NCBI GenBank assembly: GCA_023717605.1
Contig: JAMQPH010000228.1
Coordinates: 1 to 42,734, forward strand
From: Pyrinomonadaceae bacterium
GTDB taxonomy: Bacteria; Acidobacteriota; Blastocatellia; Pyrinomonadales; Pyrinomonadaceae
Direction of reading: 5' to 3'
DNA: 42,734 nt
Under the pieces are notes generated by a model, which was given only the letters and a program-made list of their open reading frames with translations, was not told the origin of the DNA and ran no database searches. The position numbers and the translations under genes are program-made. Positions 33,866-41,760 of the stretch are shown piece after piece. Every line of letters starts with the position of its first letter. Within the stretch, counting starts at the first letter, position 1.

Positions 33866-34564
33866 ATGGATACGCTCTCAGAATTATTTCACCAACTGCG
33901 TGAGCTTCTCAATCCAAAGATTATTATTGAAACACTTCTGGCAAAGGGCGGCATCTTTGTCTACTTGGGACTAATCTTCATCGTCTTTGCTGAAACGGGA
34001 CTAGCAGTCGGGTTTTTCCTGCCAGGCGATTCACTGCTGGTGGTGGCGGGCCTGTTTGCAGCAACTGGCAAACTAAATCTCGCGATACTGGTGAGTACCT
34101 TGTTCGTAGCGGCCGTGGTAGGCGATGCCGTAGGCTACTTCACCGGATTCAGACTGGGACCGCGCCTCTTCAAAAAACAGAAGTCACTCTTGTTTCGACC
34201 CAGTCACCTTCAGAAAGCGCATGCTTTTTATGAGAAGTACGGAGGTAAAACGATTGTTATCGCGCGGTTCGTACCAATCGTTCGCACTTTTGCGCCATTA
34301 GTCGCCGGAGCAGCGCAGATGCCTTATCGTCGCTTTGTAGTATTCAATGTTGCCGGTGGTTTACTCTGGATTTCCAGCATGCTCCTGAGCGGCTACTTCT
34401 TGGGAAGCCTGCTCAAGTCCAAGTTCGGTATTGACCTTGACGAGCATATCGAGTGGGTCGTCATTGTTGTCGTGACGCTCTCTTTGATCCCGCCGTTCGT
34501 TGAGTTCATCAAATCAAGACGCGAGAAAGCGCGCGCAACACGTGCCACCAGCGCAGAGGTTTGA
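33866..34564 (+). CDS. DedA-family membrane protein
   Basis: A 232-residue polytopic protein of the DedA/VTT (SNARE-associated) family. Landmarks: FAETGLAVGFFLPGDSLLVVAGL in the first half (conserved E and F-x-PGD region), and HAFYEKYGGKTIVIARFVPIVRT (landmarks YEKYGGK and RFVPIVRTFAPLVAG) with the conserved Arg pair. Members move lipids such as undecaprenyl phosphate or phosphatidylethanolamine across the membrane and support envelope integrity. CGGAGATT precedes the ATG. It is monocistronic, ending before tRNA-Pro. Confidence 0.9.
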   Translation: MDTLSELFHQLRELLNPKIIIETLLAKGGIFVYLGLIFIVFAETGLAVGFFLPGDSLLVVAGLFAATGKLNLAILVSTLFVAAVVGDAVGYFTGFRLGPRLFKKQKSLLFRPSHLQKAHAFYEKYGGKTIVIARFVPIVRTFAPLVAGAAQMPYRRFVVFNVAGGLLWISSMLLSGYFLGSLLKSKFGIDLDEHIEWVVIVVVTLSLIPPFVEFIKSRREKARATRATSAEV

Positions 34565-34601
34565 TTCAAGGCTCAGGGCAACGGCTCAGTGTGATTCAAG
34601 A

Positions 34602-34665
34602 AGTTTAGAGGGCAGCCTTCAGGTTGTGGTTTCGCGACCACAAACTAAAGTTTGAACTCTAAACT
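34602..34665. terminator. Nested inverted repeats after the DedA gene
   Basis: AGTTTAGAG (34602-34610) pairs with CTCTAAACT (34657-34665). Inside, TTGTGGT (34624-34630), loop TTCGCG, ACCACAA (34637-34643) form a second perfect stem. The structure lies 38 bp past the dedA stop and 78 bp before the tRNA. Termination of dedA is likely but there is no T-run. Confidence 0.45.
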
Positions 34666-34743
34666 GCCGGACTACGGTCCAAGCGGCAATATTTGACTTA
34701 ACGTTGCTCGTCACTTAGTATCCAGAGGCTTTCAGTTTTCTGT

Positions 34744-34820
<77 letters not shown>

Positions 34821-34826
34821 ATTAAA

Positions 34827-35930
34827 TCAATCATTTACGGCCACCAGCAATGGTGGCCGTTCCTGCGTTGTGGCAAAATTGTGGCAGACCCTCTGACCAG
34901 TGATCCGCACCGCCTCAACAGCAGCTCTTTTAGCTCGATCCGTCGCATGCGTGTAGCGGCGTGTGGTTTCTGGATCAGAGTGGCCCATTAGATCAGCAAT
35001 CGTCGCCTCACTAAAGCCGGCCTCAGCCAGCCTCGTCCCAAAGGTGTGACGCAGATCGTGCCAATGCAGGTTGTGAATCCCAGCTAACCGGCAGGCCGTT
35101 CCAAACGCTGTCTTTGGATCCATATATGGCTTGCCCGTTTTGGGATTGACGAAGACGTAACCAGAGCGCTTAGTTCCACTCCGAAGCTGAAGCAGCGTGT
35201 TTCTGACGTCCTCATTCATCGGTACCGAGTAGTCGTTCCCGGTCTTCGAATTCGGCACGTAGATCAGACCACGCTGGAAATCAACCTTCTCCCACAGCAG
35301 ATTCAACTGGTCGCCTCGCCTCATCCCGGTGCCAATCGCCACAGTCACCAGATCTCGTAAGTGCGCACGTGGACCTGTGAGGACTGCAAGGAGCGCGGGC
35401 TCCTCTTCATCCAGCAGGTAGCGAACGCGCTTGTTGTTCTCAGGTAGCAGTGAGATCTCTGCGCACGGGCTTGTGTACGTGACTCCATACTTGATTGCGA
35501 GGGAGAAGACTTTAGAGATTATCTGTAACTCCCGGTTGATGGTTGAGGGCTTACGATTCTTTCCGCCCTTAACCTGCGAATCCCTTCGCTCCTTCTTATA
35601 CTTTTCAAGGAGGAGCGGGGAGATCTGAGCGAAGGTCTTGCCCTTAAGACTCTTGCTTTCACAGATCATCGACAGCTTATACTTCTCATTGTTTCTAAAA
35701 GAACGCTTGTTCTCCAGGGCCCAGGGTTTATAGACTTCTTCCACAAATTTTCCGAAGTCCTTCTCGCCGGTTGGCCTACCGTACCGACCTTCGTAAACGT
35801 CCTGGCGAATTTTTGTCTCGGCCTTTTCAGCCTCGAACTTAGTCCGTGCTTCCGGAATAGCTCCCCGGAAGCGGACTCCGCGGATACAGAATGCGTAGTG
35901 CCATTTGTCTCCCCGTTTTTGAACTGGCAT
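34827..35930 (-). CDS. int: Tyrosine recombinase (site-specific integrase)
   Basis: A 367-residue phage-type integrase (counted from the ATG at 35930). It has an N-terminal arm-type DNA-binding region, a SAM-like core-binding domain (about 55-170), and the catalytic domain. Catalytic residues are complete: GTGMRRGDQL (Arg about 204), WHDLRHTFGTRL (His about 291, Arg about 294), LMGHSDPETT (His about 317) and RRYTHA (Tyr about 326). It integrates or excises the element at the adjacent tRNA-Pro. ATGs at 35972 and 35936 are also in frame. The one at 35930 has AAAGGA at 8-nt spacing and was chosen. The C-terminal codons contain the hairpin at 34837-34860. Confidence 0.93.
   Translation of the reverse strand: MPVQKRGDKWHYAFCIRGVRFRGAIPEARTKFEAEKAETKIRQDVYEGRYGRPTGEKDFGKFVEEVYKPWALENKRSFRNNEKYKLSMICESKSLKGKTFAQISPLLLEKYKKERRDSQVKGGKNRKPSTINRELQIISKVFSLAIKYGVTYTSPCAEISLLPENNKRVRYLLDEEEPALLAVLTGPRAHLRDLVTVAIGTGMRRGDQLNLLWEKVDFQRGLIYVPNSKTGNDYSVPMNEDVRNTLLQLRSGTKRSGYVFVNPKTGKPYMDPKTAFGTACRLAGIHNLHWHDLRHTFGTRLAEAGFSEATIADLMGHSDPETTRRYTHATDRAKRAAVEAVRITGQRVCHNFATTQERPPLLVAVND
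34837..34860. terminator. Perfect 9-bp hairpin between tRNA-Pro and integrase
   Basis: ACGGCCACC (34837-34845), loop AGCAAT, GGTGGCCGT (34852-34860). It lies inside the last codons of the convergent integrase gene and 16 bp past the tRNA end. It may terminate the tRNA transcript or belong to the attachment region. Confidence 0.5.
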
Positions 35931-36027
35931 TGTCATGGTCCTTTCCCGAGGTGCAGCCACGGGCAGCCGCAATATACATCATTTAGGACTGACTGAGTCG
36001 TTGCTTTTAAAAGTCAACATTGTCCAG

Positions 36028-36132
36028 CTGAGAAGTCAGTGCCGTACCGCGTAACGTCGGGCTGAGATGTCAGTATCGTTACCGCCGTTGCGTCGGGATA
36101 TGAGGTCAGTACCGCAACGCCGTAGCGTCGGG
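36028..36132. repeat. Three 35-bp tandem repeats between int and the excisionase-like gene
   Basis: Three imperfect direct copies (36028-36061, 36062-36097, 36098-36132) share TGAG-x-GTCAGT near the start and GCGTCGGG or ACGTCGGG at the end, with a variable centre. They lie between the start of int and the end of the HTH gene. Their position fits arm-type integrase sites or excisionase sites. Confidence 0.75.
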
Positions 36133-36219
36133 TCCACGGTTCCCAACTACAGATCCACGCCCTACCGGTAAGCCATCGTTACCCGACGACTTCCACTGCC
36201 TCCGCGATCGCTGCCGATC

Positions 36220-36432
36220 TCATCTAGGTTTGCGACCCTTCGTCCATGCCAGGATTTCTTCAAGCTCAAAGCGCAAGATGCTTGACCCTGGCGGCTTGCG
36301 ATACGGGATGCGCTCCTTCGCCACCATCTCGTAAATCGTGCGTGGTTTGACACCAAGCATCTCTGCGACTTCCGGCACCTTGAGGAACTGTGGCCGAATT
36401 GGCGTTGCGCTAAGATAAGGATTTGTGCTCAT
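36220..36432 (-). CDS. Excisionase-like helix-turn-helix protein
   Basis: A 70-residue MerR-like/HTH_17 DNA-binding protein: FLKVPEVAEMLGVKPRTIYE (helix-turn-helix) followed by MVAKERIPYRKPPGSSILRF and ELEEILAW, the wing and closing helix. Proteins of this type (AlpA/Xis) direct excision of integrated elements or regulate the integrase. It precedes int on the same strand, with the three tandem repeats between them. No strong ribosome-binding site was seen; AGGTTGAG precedes the ATG. Confidence 0.82.
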   Translation of the reverse strand: MSTNPYLSATPIRPQFLKVPEVAEMLGVKPRTIYEMVAKERIPYRKPPGSSILRFELEEILAWTKGRKPR

Positions 36433-36678
36433 AGCTCAACCTCAAAACTTGCTGCTAGTTGTTTCTGAAGAACTGAGTTTCAAGCGCTCGAGTCTGCTGT
36501 CGCCATTCACTCTGAGTGCAACTTGACTCAACGCGCTTATTCGATTGTTCGGATGGGCCTTGAATCAACTTCTGTGCCAATTGGAAGAGCATCCAATGCA
36601 TTGGAGTTTACTTCGGAGAGGGCGCGACTATCGCAGAGTTGCGAAAGACCGCCGACGGTGAGGTCAATAGATTCGCAG
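36433..36678. promoter_or_regulatory. Upstream region of the excisionase-like gene with palindromes
   Basis: A gene-free segment holding two palindromes 8 bp apart, CCAATTGG (36577-36584) and CCAATGCATTGG (36593-36604). They could be operator half-sites for the HTH protein or another regulator. The rest shows no structure that I can see. Confidence 0.35.
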
Positions 36679-36926
36679 CGTCAGGAAAACTGACGAACGT
36701 CAGGAAAGCTGACGCCGCGTCAGGAAAGCTGACGCGTGGCCAAAAAACTGCCGCCGCGTCAGGAAAGCTGTCGTGTCAGGAGTACTGACGCTTGGCGAAA
36801 AAATTGCCACGTGGCCAAAAAGCTGCCGCGTGGCGAAAAAAGTGCCGCGTCGGCCCGAAAAGTGCCAGATGGCGCAAAAGGTGCCACACCTGGCGCGAAG
36901 AGTGCCGCGTGGCCAGAAAATGGTCG
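36679..36926. repeat. Array of about 13 small hairpins at about 20-bp pitch
   Basis: Two kinds of unit alternate along about 250 bp. The first is CGTCAGGAAAGCTGACG or close variants (36679, 36698, 36718, 36757, 36775), a 6-bp stem around GAAAG. The second is TGGCGAAAAAATTGCCA and variants (from about 36736, then continuously 36791-36926), a GGC/GCC stem around an A-rich loop. Units are separated by CG or CCG. All frames are open across parts of it because of the repeat, but no protein is credible. Confidence 0.85.
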
Positions 36927-37009
36927 GTCCTAGGTGCACTGTTTTCTTGTGCAGTGACCACGATCCCGATCAGTTATAGGCGACGGCCTTTGCCGGCGAT
37001 AATTTCGGC

Positions 37010-37453
37010 TCAATCATGAGCTTGCTTTTCATTCTGATTCTCAAACCCAAAACGGATTGCCGCTTCAAGCACATCAGTGTTTATATCTTTTAGAGTTTTG
37101 AACCTAATGCAATACCCGGTCACGTTCGCCTTGCCGAGTTCTTTTCCATAAACTTCGGCTAAGTATTTCTTATCTTCGATACCGAGGATATAGACAGAGA
37201 TACCAGTTTTGTTGGCGCTCAAACCAATTTGATAAAACTCTCTGGTTGTTCCATCAGCATATATTATGGTGTCAAGTCCATATCCAATATTAGGATTAGA
37301 AACAGTTTTACCTTCGCTGTTCTTACCATTCAGGAACCATAACTTGCATGCTGGCATTACTTGCAGAATGATGTCGTGCAACGCTTGCATCTCACCGCGT
37401 TTTGGTTCAGGTTGGCTCGCAAGATACTCTTTGATTTGTTCTTGTACGTTCAT
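37010..37453 (-). CDS. DUF1801-family protein
   Basis: A 147-residue protein of the YdhG/DUF1801 type: a helical start ([27 protein letters not shown], shown here by the landmarks [17 protein letters not shown]), a central strand-rich core ([23 protein letters not shown]) and a C-terminal [20 protein letters not shown]. The function of the family is unknown; the fold resembles frataxin-like or small-molecule-binding proteins. Base composition is clearly more AT-rich than the host genes. It is the last gene of the ArsR-led minus-strand group. The ATG is preceded by an AT-rich stretch without a clear ribosome-binding site. Confidence 0.75.
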   Translation of the reverse strand: MNVQEQIKEYLASQPEPKRGEMQALHDIILQVMPACKLWFLNGKNSEGKTVSNPNIGYGLDTIIYADGTTREFYQIGLSANKTGISVYILGIEDKKYLAEVYGKELGKANVTGYCIRFKTLKDINTDVLEAAIRFGFENQNEKQAHD

Positions 37454-37480
37454 ATAAATATAAAATTTAGGGTTGCTTAC

Positions 37481-38324
37481 TTATGGCTTGGCATCGAGAA
37501 AGTCGTTAATCATCGGAACGATCGTTGTCATGCGGTTTATCAGCGTGACGTGTGTTGTGTCAGGCAATATGGCCAATCTCGATGCTGAGCGCTTCCCCAG
37601 GTCGCCAGAGATCCCGCCGCCCTTCAGGCTGAACATTTCCGAAATGTGATCGAGCCGCACGCCGTCGGCATCGCCGTAAATGAAGAACATGGGCGCTTTG
37701 GTGGCCTTGAGTTTGTCGGCGCCGAAGTCGAACGGTCTCGAAGCCATCGCTTTGATGTGATTTACAAGATCGGCGAATTTGTCGGGCGTCGGGCTCAGCT
37801 TCTTGTATTCGATTTCGATGGGCGCGCCTTTGAACGCTTCGGGCGTCAGCTTCGGGAACGCGTCGAGCCCTTCCTTGACCAAGCCGTCCTGGCGGAACCG
37901 GGCTGAAATGCTGACAACCTTGCGAACCTTCTCCGGATGGCGGATCGCACACTGCATCGCGACGCCGCCGCCCAAGCTGTAACCGATGATGTCCGCGTTT
38001 GGGATCTTAAGGTAATCGAGCAGCGCAGCCACATCGTCGGCGAGGTTTTCATAGCTGGAATCGCGTTTGATGTCGGCCGTGCGCGTGGCCCTACATTTCG
38101 ACCGCAATCACTTTCCGCGTTTTGGAAAGTTCGCCGATCCACCTGGTCCAGTTGTTGGTAATGGTCATGAACGAGCCGTGGAGCAACACCACAGGATCGC
38201 CGCTTCCGTGGACTTCGTAGTACATTTTGAGTCCGTTGACCGGCGCGTAACCCGTAGTTGGCTTCATCTCCGCCGATACGACAGCCGGCACGAGCATCGT
38301 CAGGAGAAAAGCTATTGTCTTCAT
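37481..38324 (-). pseudogene. Inactivated alpha/beta hydrolase
   Basis: A second copy of the hydrolase at 39063-39983, broken twice within about 10 bp. Reading from the start ([20 protein letters not shown], a signal peptide), the frame ends at KVIAVEM followed by TAG (38091-38093), where the intact copy has CAG (Gln about 100). Just after, GGCCACG-CGCACG lacks two bases relative to the intact copy, shifting the frame. The rest (RTADIKRD..., [11 protein letters not shown] nucleophile, DADGVR, TTHV) then reads cleanly to 37481. The catalytic Ser and His regions survive, but no full protein can be made without suppressing both lesions. Confidence 0.88.
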
Positions 38325-38448
38325 GTTTCATTCCTCGCATGGGCAAGTGTCACTCAAATAAGTCGAATGACGCTCCTCGCAATCGACGGCTATAGTGTTG
38401 GCCGTTCTGTCGAAAGCGAGCGAAGGTGCGTGAGCAATGCAACGCGAC

Positions 38449-38937
38449 CTAACCCGCCAGTACTCCGTCGAGCTGCTTGTAGCTCATCTCCATTACGTCA
38501 GTCATGCCCGTCGACATCGCCGCATCGCGGTCCGCCTTCGAAGCAAACTTGATCGAGGTCGCCACGTTCGTGATCCCGTTGGTCTCGTTGAACGTGACCG
38601 TGACAATCGACGGCTCACCTCCCATCGATCCACCCAGGTCGCCCGGGTCGTAGATTTGCGTATGCGCGATCTTCGAATGCAACGCGACCTCAAGCATCTC
38701 TCCCGTGAACCCAAACTCCTGGCCATTCTCGTTGTTTCGCCAGCGCCAGCGATACTTCCCACCCACATGAGTAGCCATCTCGCACACCGGCATCGACCAT
38801 CCGGGCATGGCCGTTAGCCAACGACGCATCAACGCGGGATCCGTATACGCCTGCCACACCAGATTGACCGGCGCATCAAAGCTCCGTTTCACCAGCACTT
38901 CTCGATCTGACGGCGTGCTCACTTCAGCAGGTTTCAT
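38449..38937 (-). CDS. SRPBCC/AHSA1-like protein (second cassette copy)
   Basis: A 162-residue START-like hydrophobic-pocket protein of the AHSA1 type. Landmarks: VLVKRSFDAPVNLVWQAYTDPALMRRW, here noted as RSFDAPVNLVWQAYTDP and LMRRWL, then GGKYRWRW, a central EMLEV strand, and the C-terminal helix MEMSYKQLDGVL. Such proteins are often paired with ArsR regulators. The frame extends upstream to 39039, but AGGAG lies 8 nt before the ATG at 38937, which fits the family start. It lies between the intact and the dead hydrolase and forms the second SRPBCC-hydrolase pair. Confidence 0.82.
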   Translation of the reverse strand: MKPAEVSTPSDREVLVKRSFDAPVNLVWQAYTDPALMRRWLTAMPGWSMPVCEMATHVGGKYRWRWRNNENGQEFGFTGEMLEVALHSKIAHTQIYDPGDLGGSMGGEPSIVTVTFNETNGITNVATSIKFASKADRDAAMSTGMTDVMEMSYKQLDGVLAG

Positions 38938-39062
38938 TTCTTTCGCTCCTCTTGTTAGGAAAAGTTCAATTGCCGTCTTGTCGTCCCGACTGTTTTCAGA
39001 AACAAGCCCTTTGGCGAGAGCGTTGAAGGGCCTTCTCATCTACACGAAAGGAGATCCTGTTC

Positions 39063-39983
39063 TCATTGCTTTGACGACTTAGCATCGAGAAACTCGTTGA
39101 TCATCGGGATGATCGTCTGTCCACGGAACATCAGCGCAACATGAGTCGTTCCGGGCAGAATGGCAAGGCTCGATTCTGAGCGCGGCCCCAGGTCGCCGGA
39201 GACGTCGCCCCCTTTGAGGCGGAACATTTCCGACATGTGTTCGAGCCGTACGCCGTCGGCGTCGCCGAAGATGAAGAACATCGGCGCTTTGGTGGCCTTG
39301 AACTTGTCGGCGCCGAAGTCGTACGGTTTCACGGCTGACGCCTTCAGGTGATTTACAAAATCGGCGAATTTGTCGGGCGTCGGGCTCAGGTTTTTGTACT
39401 CGGTTTCGATGGGCGACCCTTTGAAAGCTTCCGCGGTGATCTTGGGCATTGCGTCGTTCTTTTCCTTGACCCAACCGTCGCTGCGAAAGGCGAAAGAAAT
39501 GATGACGACCTTATGTACTTTTTCCGGATGCCGGATCGCACACTGCATTGCCGCGCCGCCGCCGAGGCTGTAACCGATGATGTCCGCACTCGGGATCTTG
39601 AGATGATCGAACAACACGGAAACATCGTCGGCGAGGTTTTCAGGACTGATGTCACGATCGATGTCCGCGGTGCGCCCGTGACCCTGCATTTCGACCGCGA
39701 TCACTTTCCGCGTTTTTGAAAGTTCGGCGATCCAGTTCGTCGTTCCATTACCCCATGGAGCCGTCCAGTTGCTGGTGATCGTCATGAACGCGCCGTGCAG
39801 CAACACCACGGGCTCGCCGCTCCCGTGAATTTCGTAATACATCTTGAGCCCATTAACCGGCGCGTAGCCCGTCGTCGGTTTCTGCTGCCCCGACACGCCC
39901 CCCGACGGGAGCATTGTCATAAGCATCGAAACGAAAAAAGCTGTTGTCTTCATGTTTGGATTCCAATTCATTATTTTTCTCAT
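39063..39983 (-). CDS. Secreted alpha/beta hydrolase
   Basis: A 306-residue alpha/beta-fold hydrolase with a signal peptide (1-33, ending GVSGQ). Fold landmarks: VVLLHGAFM (oxyanion loop), [23 protein letters not shown] (nucleophile Ser about 139), FGDADGVR (acid Asp about 241 or 243) and TTHVAL (His about 281). Substrate unknown; fluoride- or ester-hydrolase-like enzymes share this pattern. AAAGGAG lies 8 nt before the ATG at 39983, which overlaps the upstream SRPBCC stop codon as ATGA, so translation is coupled. An in-frame ATG at 39953 matches the pseudogene start but has a weaker site. Confidence 0.87.
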   Translation of the reverse strand: MRKIMNWNPNMKTTAFFVSMLMTMLPSGGVSGQQKPTTGYAPVNGLKMYYEIHGSGEPVVLLHGAFMTITSNWTAPWGNGTTNWIAELSKTRKVIAVEMQGHGRTADIDRDISPENLADDVSVLFDHLKIPSADIIGYSLGGGAAMQCAIRHPEKVHKVVIISFAFRSDGWVKEKNDAMPKITAEAFKGSPIETEYKNLSPTPDKFADFVNHLKASAVKPYDFGADKFKATKAPMFFIFGDADGVRLEHMSEMFRLKGGDVSGDLGPRSESSLAILPGTTHVALMFRGQTIIPMINEFLDAKSSKQ

Positions 39984-40486
39984 TGTTTTGTCTCCTTTGC
40001 CCGCAATAACTTCGCCAGCAGCTCTTCCAGATTTTTCAACTGAGCCTTTGCTCCTTCGACGAAGCCGAGTTCGATCATTCTCTCCAGGCGTTCCAGCGAC
40101 TCGTTGTAAATAGAGATGCTGACCTTTGTCTTGCCCTCATGCTCGCTGAAACTCAGGTCCCAATCGGAGCCCGGCAATTCAGGATTCTCATCTTTGTCGG
40201 CAAAGGCGTTAAAGAACTTGAAATTGGTTTTTGGCGTAATGGAGGTATATTTCTGAACGGCCCAACCGAGCTCGTCACCTTCGGGGCTTACCATTGCATA
40301 AAATCTCCGTCCTCCGACCTTGAAGTCCATAACCTTTGTTCTTGAAGTCATGGGTTTTGGCGCCCACCACTGGTCAAGAAGTTCCGCCTTTGTATATGCG
40401 TCCCAAACCAATGAAAGCTCGGCCGCAAATTCTTTGGTTATAGAGACCGTTCTCGTCTCTTTGTCCACAATAAAATCCATTTGCAT
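39980..40486 (-). CDS. SRPBCC/AHSA1-like protein (first cassette copy)
   Basis: A 168-residue START-like protein: [46 protein letters not shown], a [19 protein letters not shown] strand pair and a long closing helix ([17 protein letters not shown]). The pattern is AHSA1/activator-of-Hsp90-like, a fold that binds small hydrophobic ligands. The frame is open to 40534, but the ATG at 40486 lies 1 bp after the ArsR stop codon, and that spacing was preferred. Its own stop overlaps the hydrolase start. It is the middle gene of a coupled ArsR-SRPBCC-hydrolase trio. Confidence 0.83.
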   Translation of the reverse strand: MQMDFIVDKETRTVSITKEFAAELSLVWDAYTKAELLDQWWAPKPMTSRTKVMDFKVGGRRFYAMVSPEGDELGWAVQKYTSITPKTNFKFFNAFADKDENPELPGSDWDLSFSEHEGKTKVSISIYNESLERLERMIELGFVEGAKAQLKNLEELLAKLLRAKETKQ

Positions 40487-40487
40487 A

Positions 40488-40814
40488 TTATTTTTCGTCT
40501 GTCTGTTTTTTGATCGTCGCCAGTACGTCTTCAAGTTGACTGAATCGGGTCTCCCAGATCTTTCTGTACTGCTCTAACCATTTGTCGATCTCTTTCATTT
40601 TTTCGATCTCCAGTTGATAGTAAATTTCTCTGCCTTGATGTTCTTGTTTTACGAGTTCGCATTCGGTCAGTATTCTCAGATGTTTGGATACTGCTTGCCG
40701 CGTCGTGTCAAAATGCTCGGCAAGTGCGTTTGGCGTCATTGCCTGCAAGGCAAGCAGAGCGATAATTGCTCGTCTTGTCGGGTCGGCGATGGCTTGGAAA
40801 ACATCTCTTCTCAT
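40488..40814 (-). CDS. ArsR-family transcriptional regulator
   Basis: A 108-residue winged-helix repressor: [18 protein letters not shown] at the start, the recognition region [23 protein letters not shown] (landmarks [13 protein letters not shown] and SKHLRIL), then [15 protein letters not shown]. It lacks the metal-binding CxC motif of ArsR proper and is of the SRPBCC-associated type. It heads the minus-strand group and probably represses its own operon from a site in 40815-40900. The SRPBCC start follows its stop by 1 bp. Confidence 0.9.
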   Translation of the reverse strand: MRRDVFQAIADPTRRAIIALLALQAMTPNALAEHFDTTRQAVSKHLRILTECELVKQEHQGREIYYQLEIEKMKEIDKWLEQYRKIWETRFSQLEDVLATIKKQTDEK

Positions 40815-41202
40815 TTTGTCGGATCAGTTTATGAAACCGATTGGTTGCAAGTATATGCGCAACTGTTCGGTTTCGCAAGTTCTTTTTTTAGTTTTTTGAA
40901 AAGTCAAAAATTACGTAGGAATTTTCAGGCTTGGCGGGCGGTCGGCTCGAATGACTTGTTCGACGCAGCTTGGCTCTTAGAAGCCGCCGTAGGGTTCCTT
41001 CATCCAGGCTACGATTACCCAGTGTGATCGGCGACGGAATCCCGGCAGGGTGCCGAGAAATCATCGGCAGTGCCGAGAAAATATCGGCAGGGTGACAGTA
41101 GACCCGTGGTGAGTTTTTTACACAGTCGCCGGCGACGTCGGCCAAACTTCCATGACGAGATCTGGTGATTAATAACTACTTAGGTGAGCCTCCGGGTGGG
41201 CA
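40815..41202. other. Gap between the ArsR gene and the toxin-like pseudogene
   Basis: A 388-bp region without a credible gene. The part next to arsR is AT-rich (CAAGTTCTTTTTTTAGTTTTTTG) and should hold its promoter. The part from 41040 to 41096 is the second hairpin cluster. Confidence 0.4.
41040..41096. repeat. Small cluster of GCCGA/TCGGC hairpins
   Basis: TGCCGA-GAAATCA-TCGGCA, TCGGCA-G-TGCCGA and TGCCGA-GAAAATA-TCGGCA overlap in series (about 41049-41090), so several alternative stems can form. The A-rich loops led by GAAA resemble those of the array at 36679-36926, and the two clusters lie on either side of the ArsR cassette. Confidence 0.7.
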
Positions 41203-41518
41203 TTAAGGCAGCGGAATTTCTACGATCTCACCAGGTTTGATCCTGCCCAAGACCTCCTGAACGACAGGTGCTAACAACGCGACAACTGGAACTTGATTCG
41301 TGGGAAGCTGGACGATCGCCAGCTGTTTTCCGGTGAGGTTTTGTTGATAACGCAGGTTCTTATCAGTTGTTATGAAGACGTCAAACTGATCCTCTGCTTG
41401 CCTAACAATGTCCGTTCGTGACGCCCGTCCAACCCATCTCTTGTACGGTGGAAATCTCGAAACCGGAAAGCAAACGTTTCAGCAGCCGAGGCGTGCACTC
41501 ATCCAACAGAATCTTCAT
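41203..41518 (-). pseudogene. Frameshifted DUF5615 toxin-like gene
   Basis: The first frame reads MKILLDECTPRLLKRLLSGF and EISTVQEMGWTGVTNG, the start of a PIN-like DUF5615 protein with its acidic residues, then hits TAG after NGHC. One base further along, the frame continues as DIVRQAEDQFDVFITTDKNL, RYQQNL and a normal end (KPGEIVEIPLP) with TAA at 41203-41205. The total span is one base over a multiple of three, so a single insertion or a 2-base deletion lies near 41415-41425. The ATG overlaps the DUF433 stop codon as ATGA, the usual arrangement of this pair. A sequencing error cannot be excluded. Confidence 0.8.
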
Positions 41519-41760
41519 TTGGACTGAGCCAAACGTTGTAACGTAGACCGGGAAAACCCCAGAACCTGAAGCGCCTGTTCCCGGGTTACGGTAGGAAAGT
41601 TCTCGAGGAATTCGTCCACGGTCAACCCTGCTTCAATATTGCTGAGTAGCGCATCCACCGGCACTCGAGTTCCCCGAAACACGGGAGTGCCACTCAGCAC
41701 TTCGGGGTCTATCGAGATGGGCAATGAGTCGATTTCCTTCTCTTCGATTACCAGGGACAT
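41515..41760 (-). CDS. DUF433 antitoxin-like protein
   Basis: An 81-residue protein of the DUF433 (VapB-like) family: ISIDPEVLSGTPVFRGTRVP, then VDALLSNIEAGLTVDEFLENFPTVTREQALQVL (landmarks AGLTVDEFLENFP and VTREQALQVL), the helix-turn-helix-like core. Such proteins usually neutralise a DUF5615 nuclease encoded next door, here the frameshifted gene that overlaps it by 4 bp. The frame is open to 41775, but AGGAG lies just before the ATG at 41760. Confidence 0.85.
   Translation of the reverse strand: MSLVIEEKEIDSLPISIDPEVLSGTPVFRGTRVPVDALLSNIEAGLTVDEFLENFPTVTREQALQVLGFSRSTLQRLAQSK

Noticed and set aside
36070-36140. Second copy of the tRNA-Pro 3' end (right attachment site)
   Set aside because: The GTCGGG words here belong to the 35-bp tandem repeat and do not match the tRNA T arm or acceptor stem.
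36679-36926. Possible CRISPR array
   Set aside because: Unit pitch is about 20 bp and the segments between stems are only 2-4 bp, so there are no spacers. No cas gene is present in the window.
36700-36939. Open reading frame of 79 codons on the minus strand across the hairpin array
   Set aside because: The frame is open because the repeat happens to lack stop codons. Other frames are open as well, and the residues merely echo the DNA repeat.
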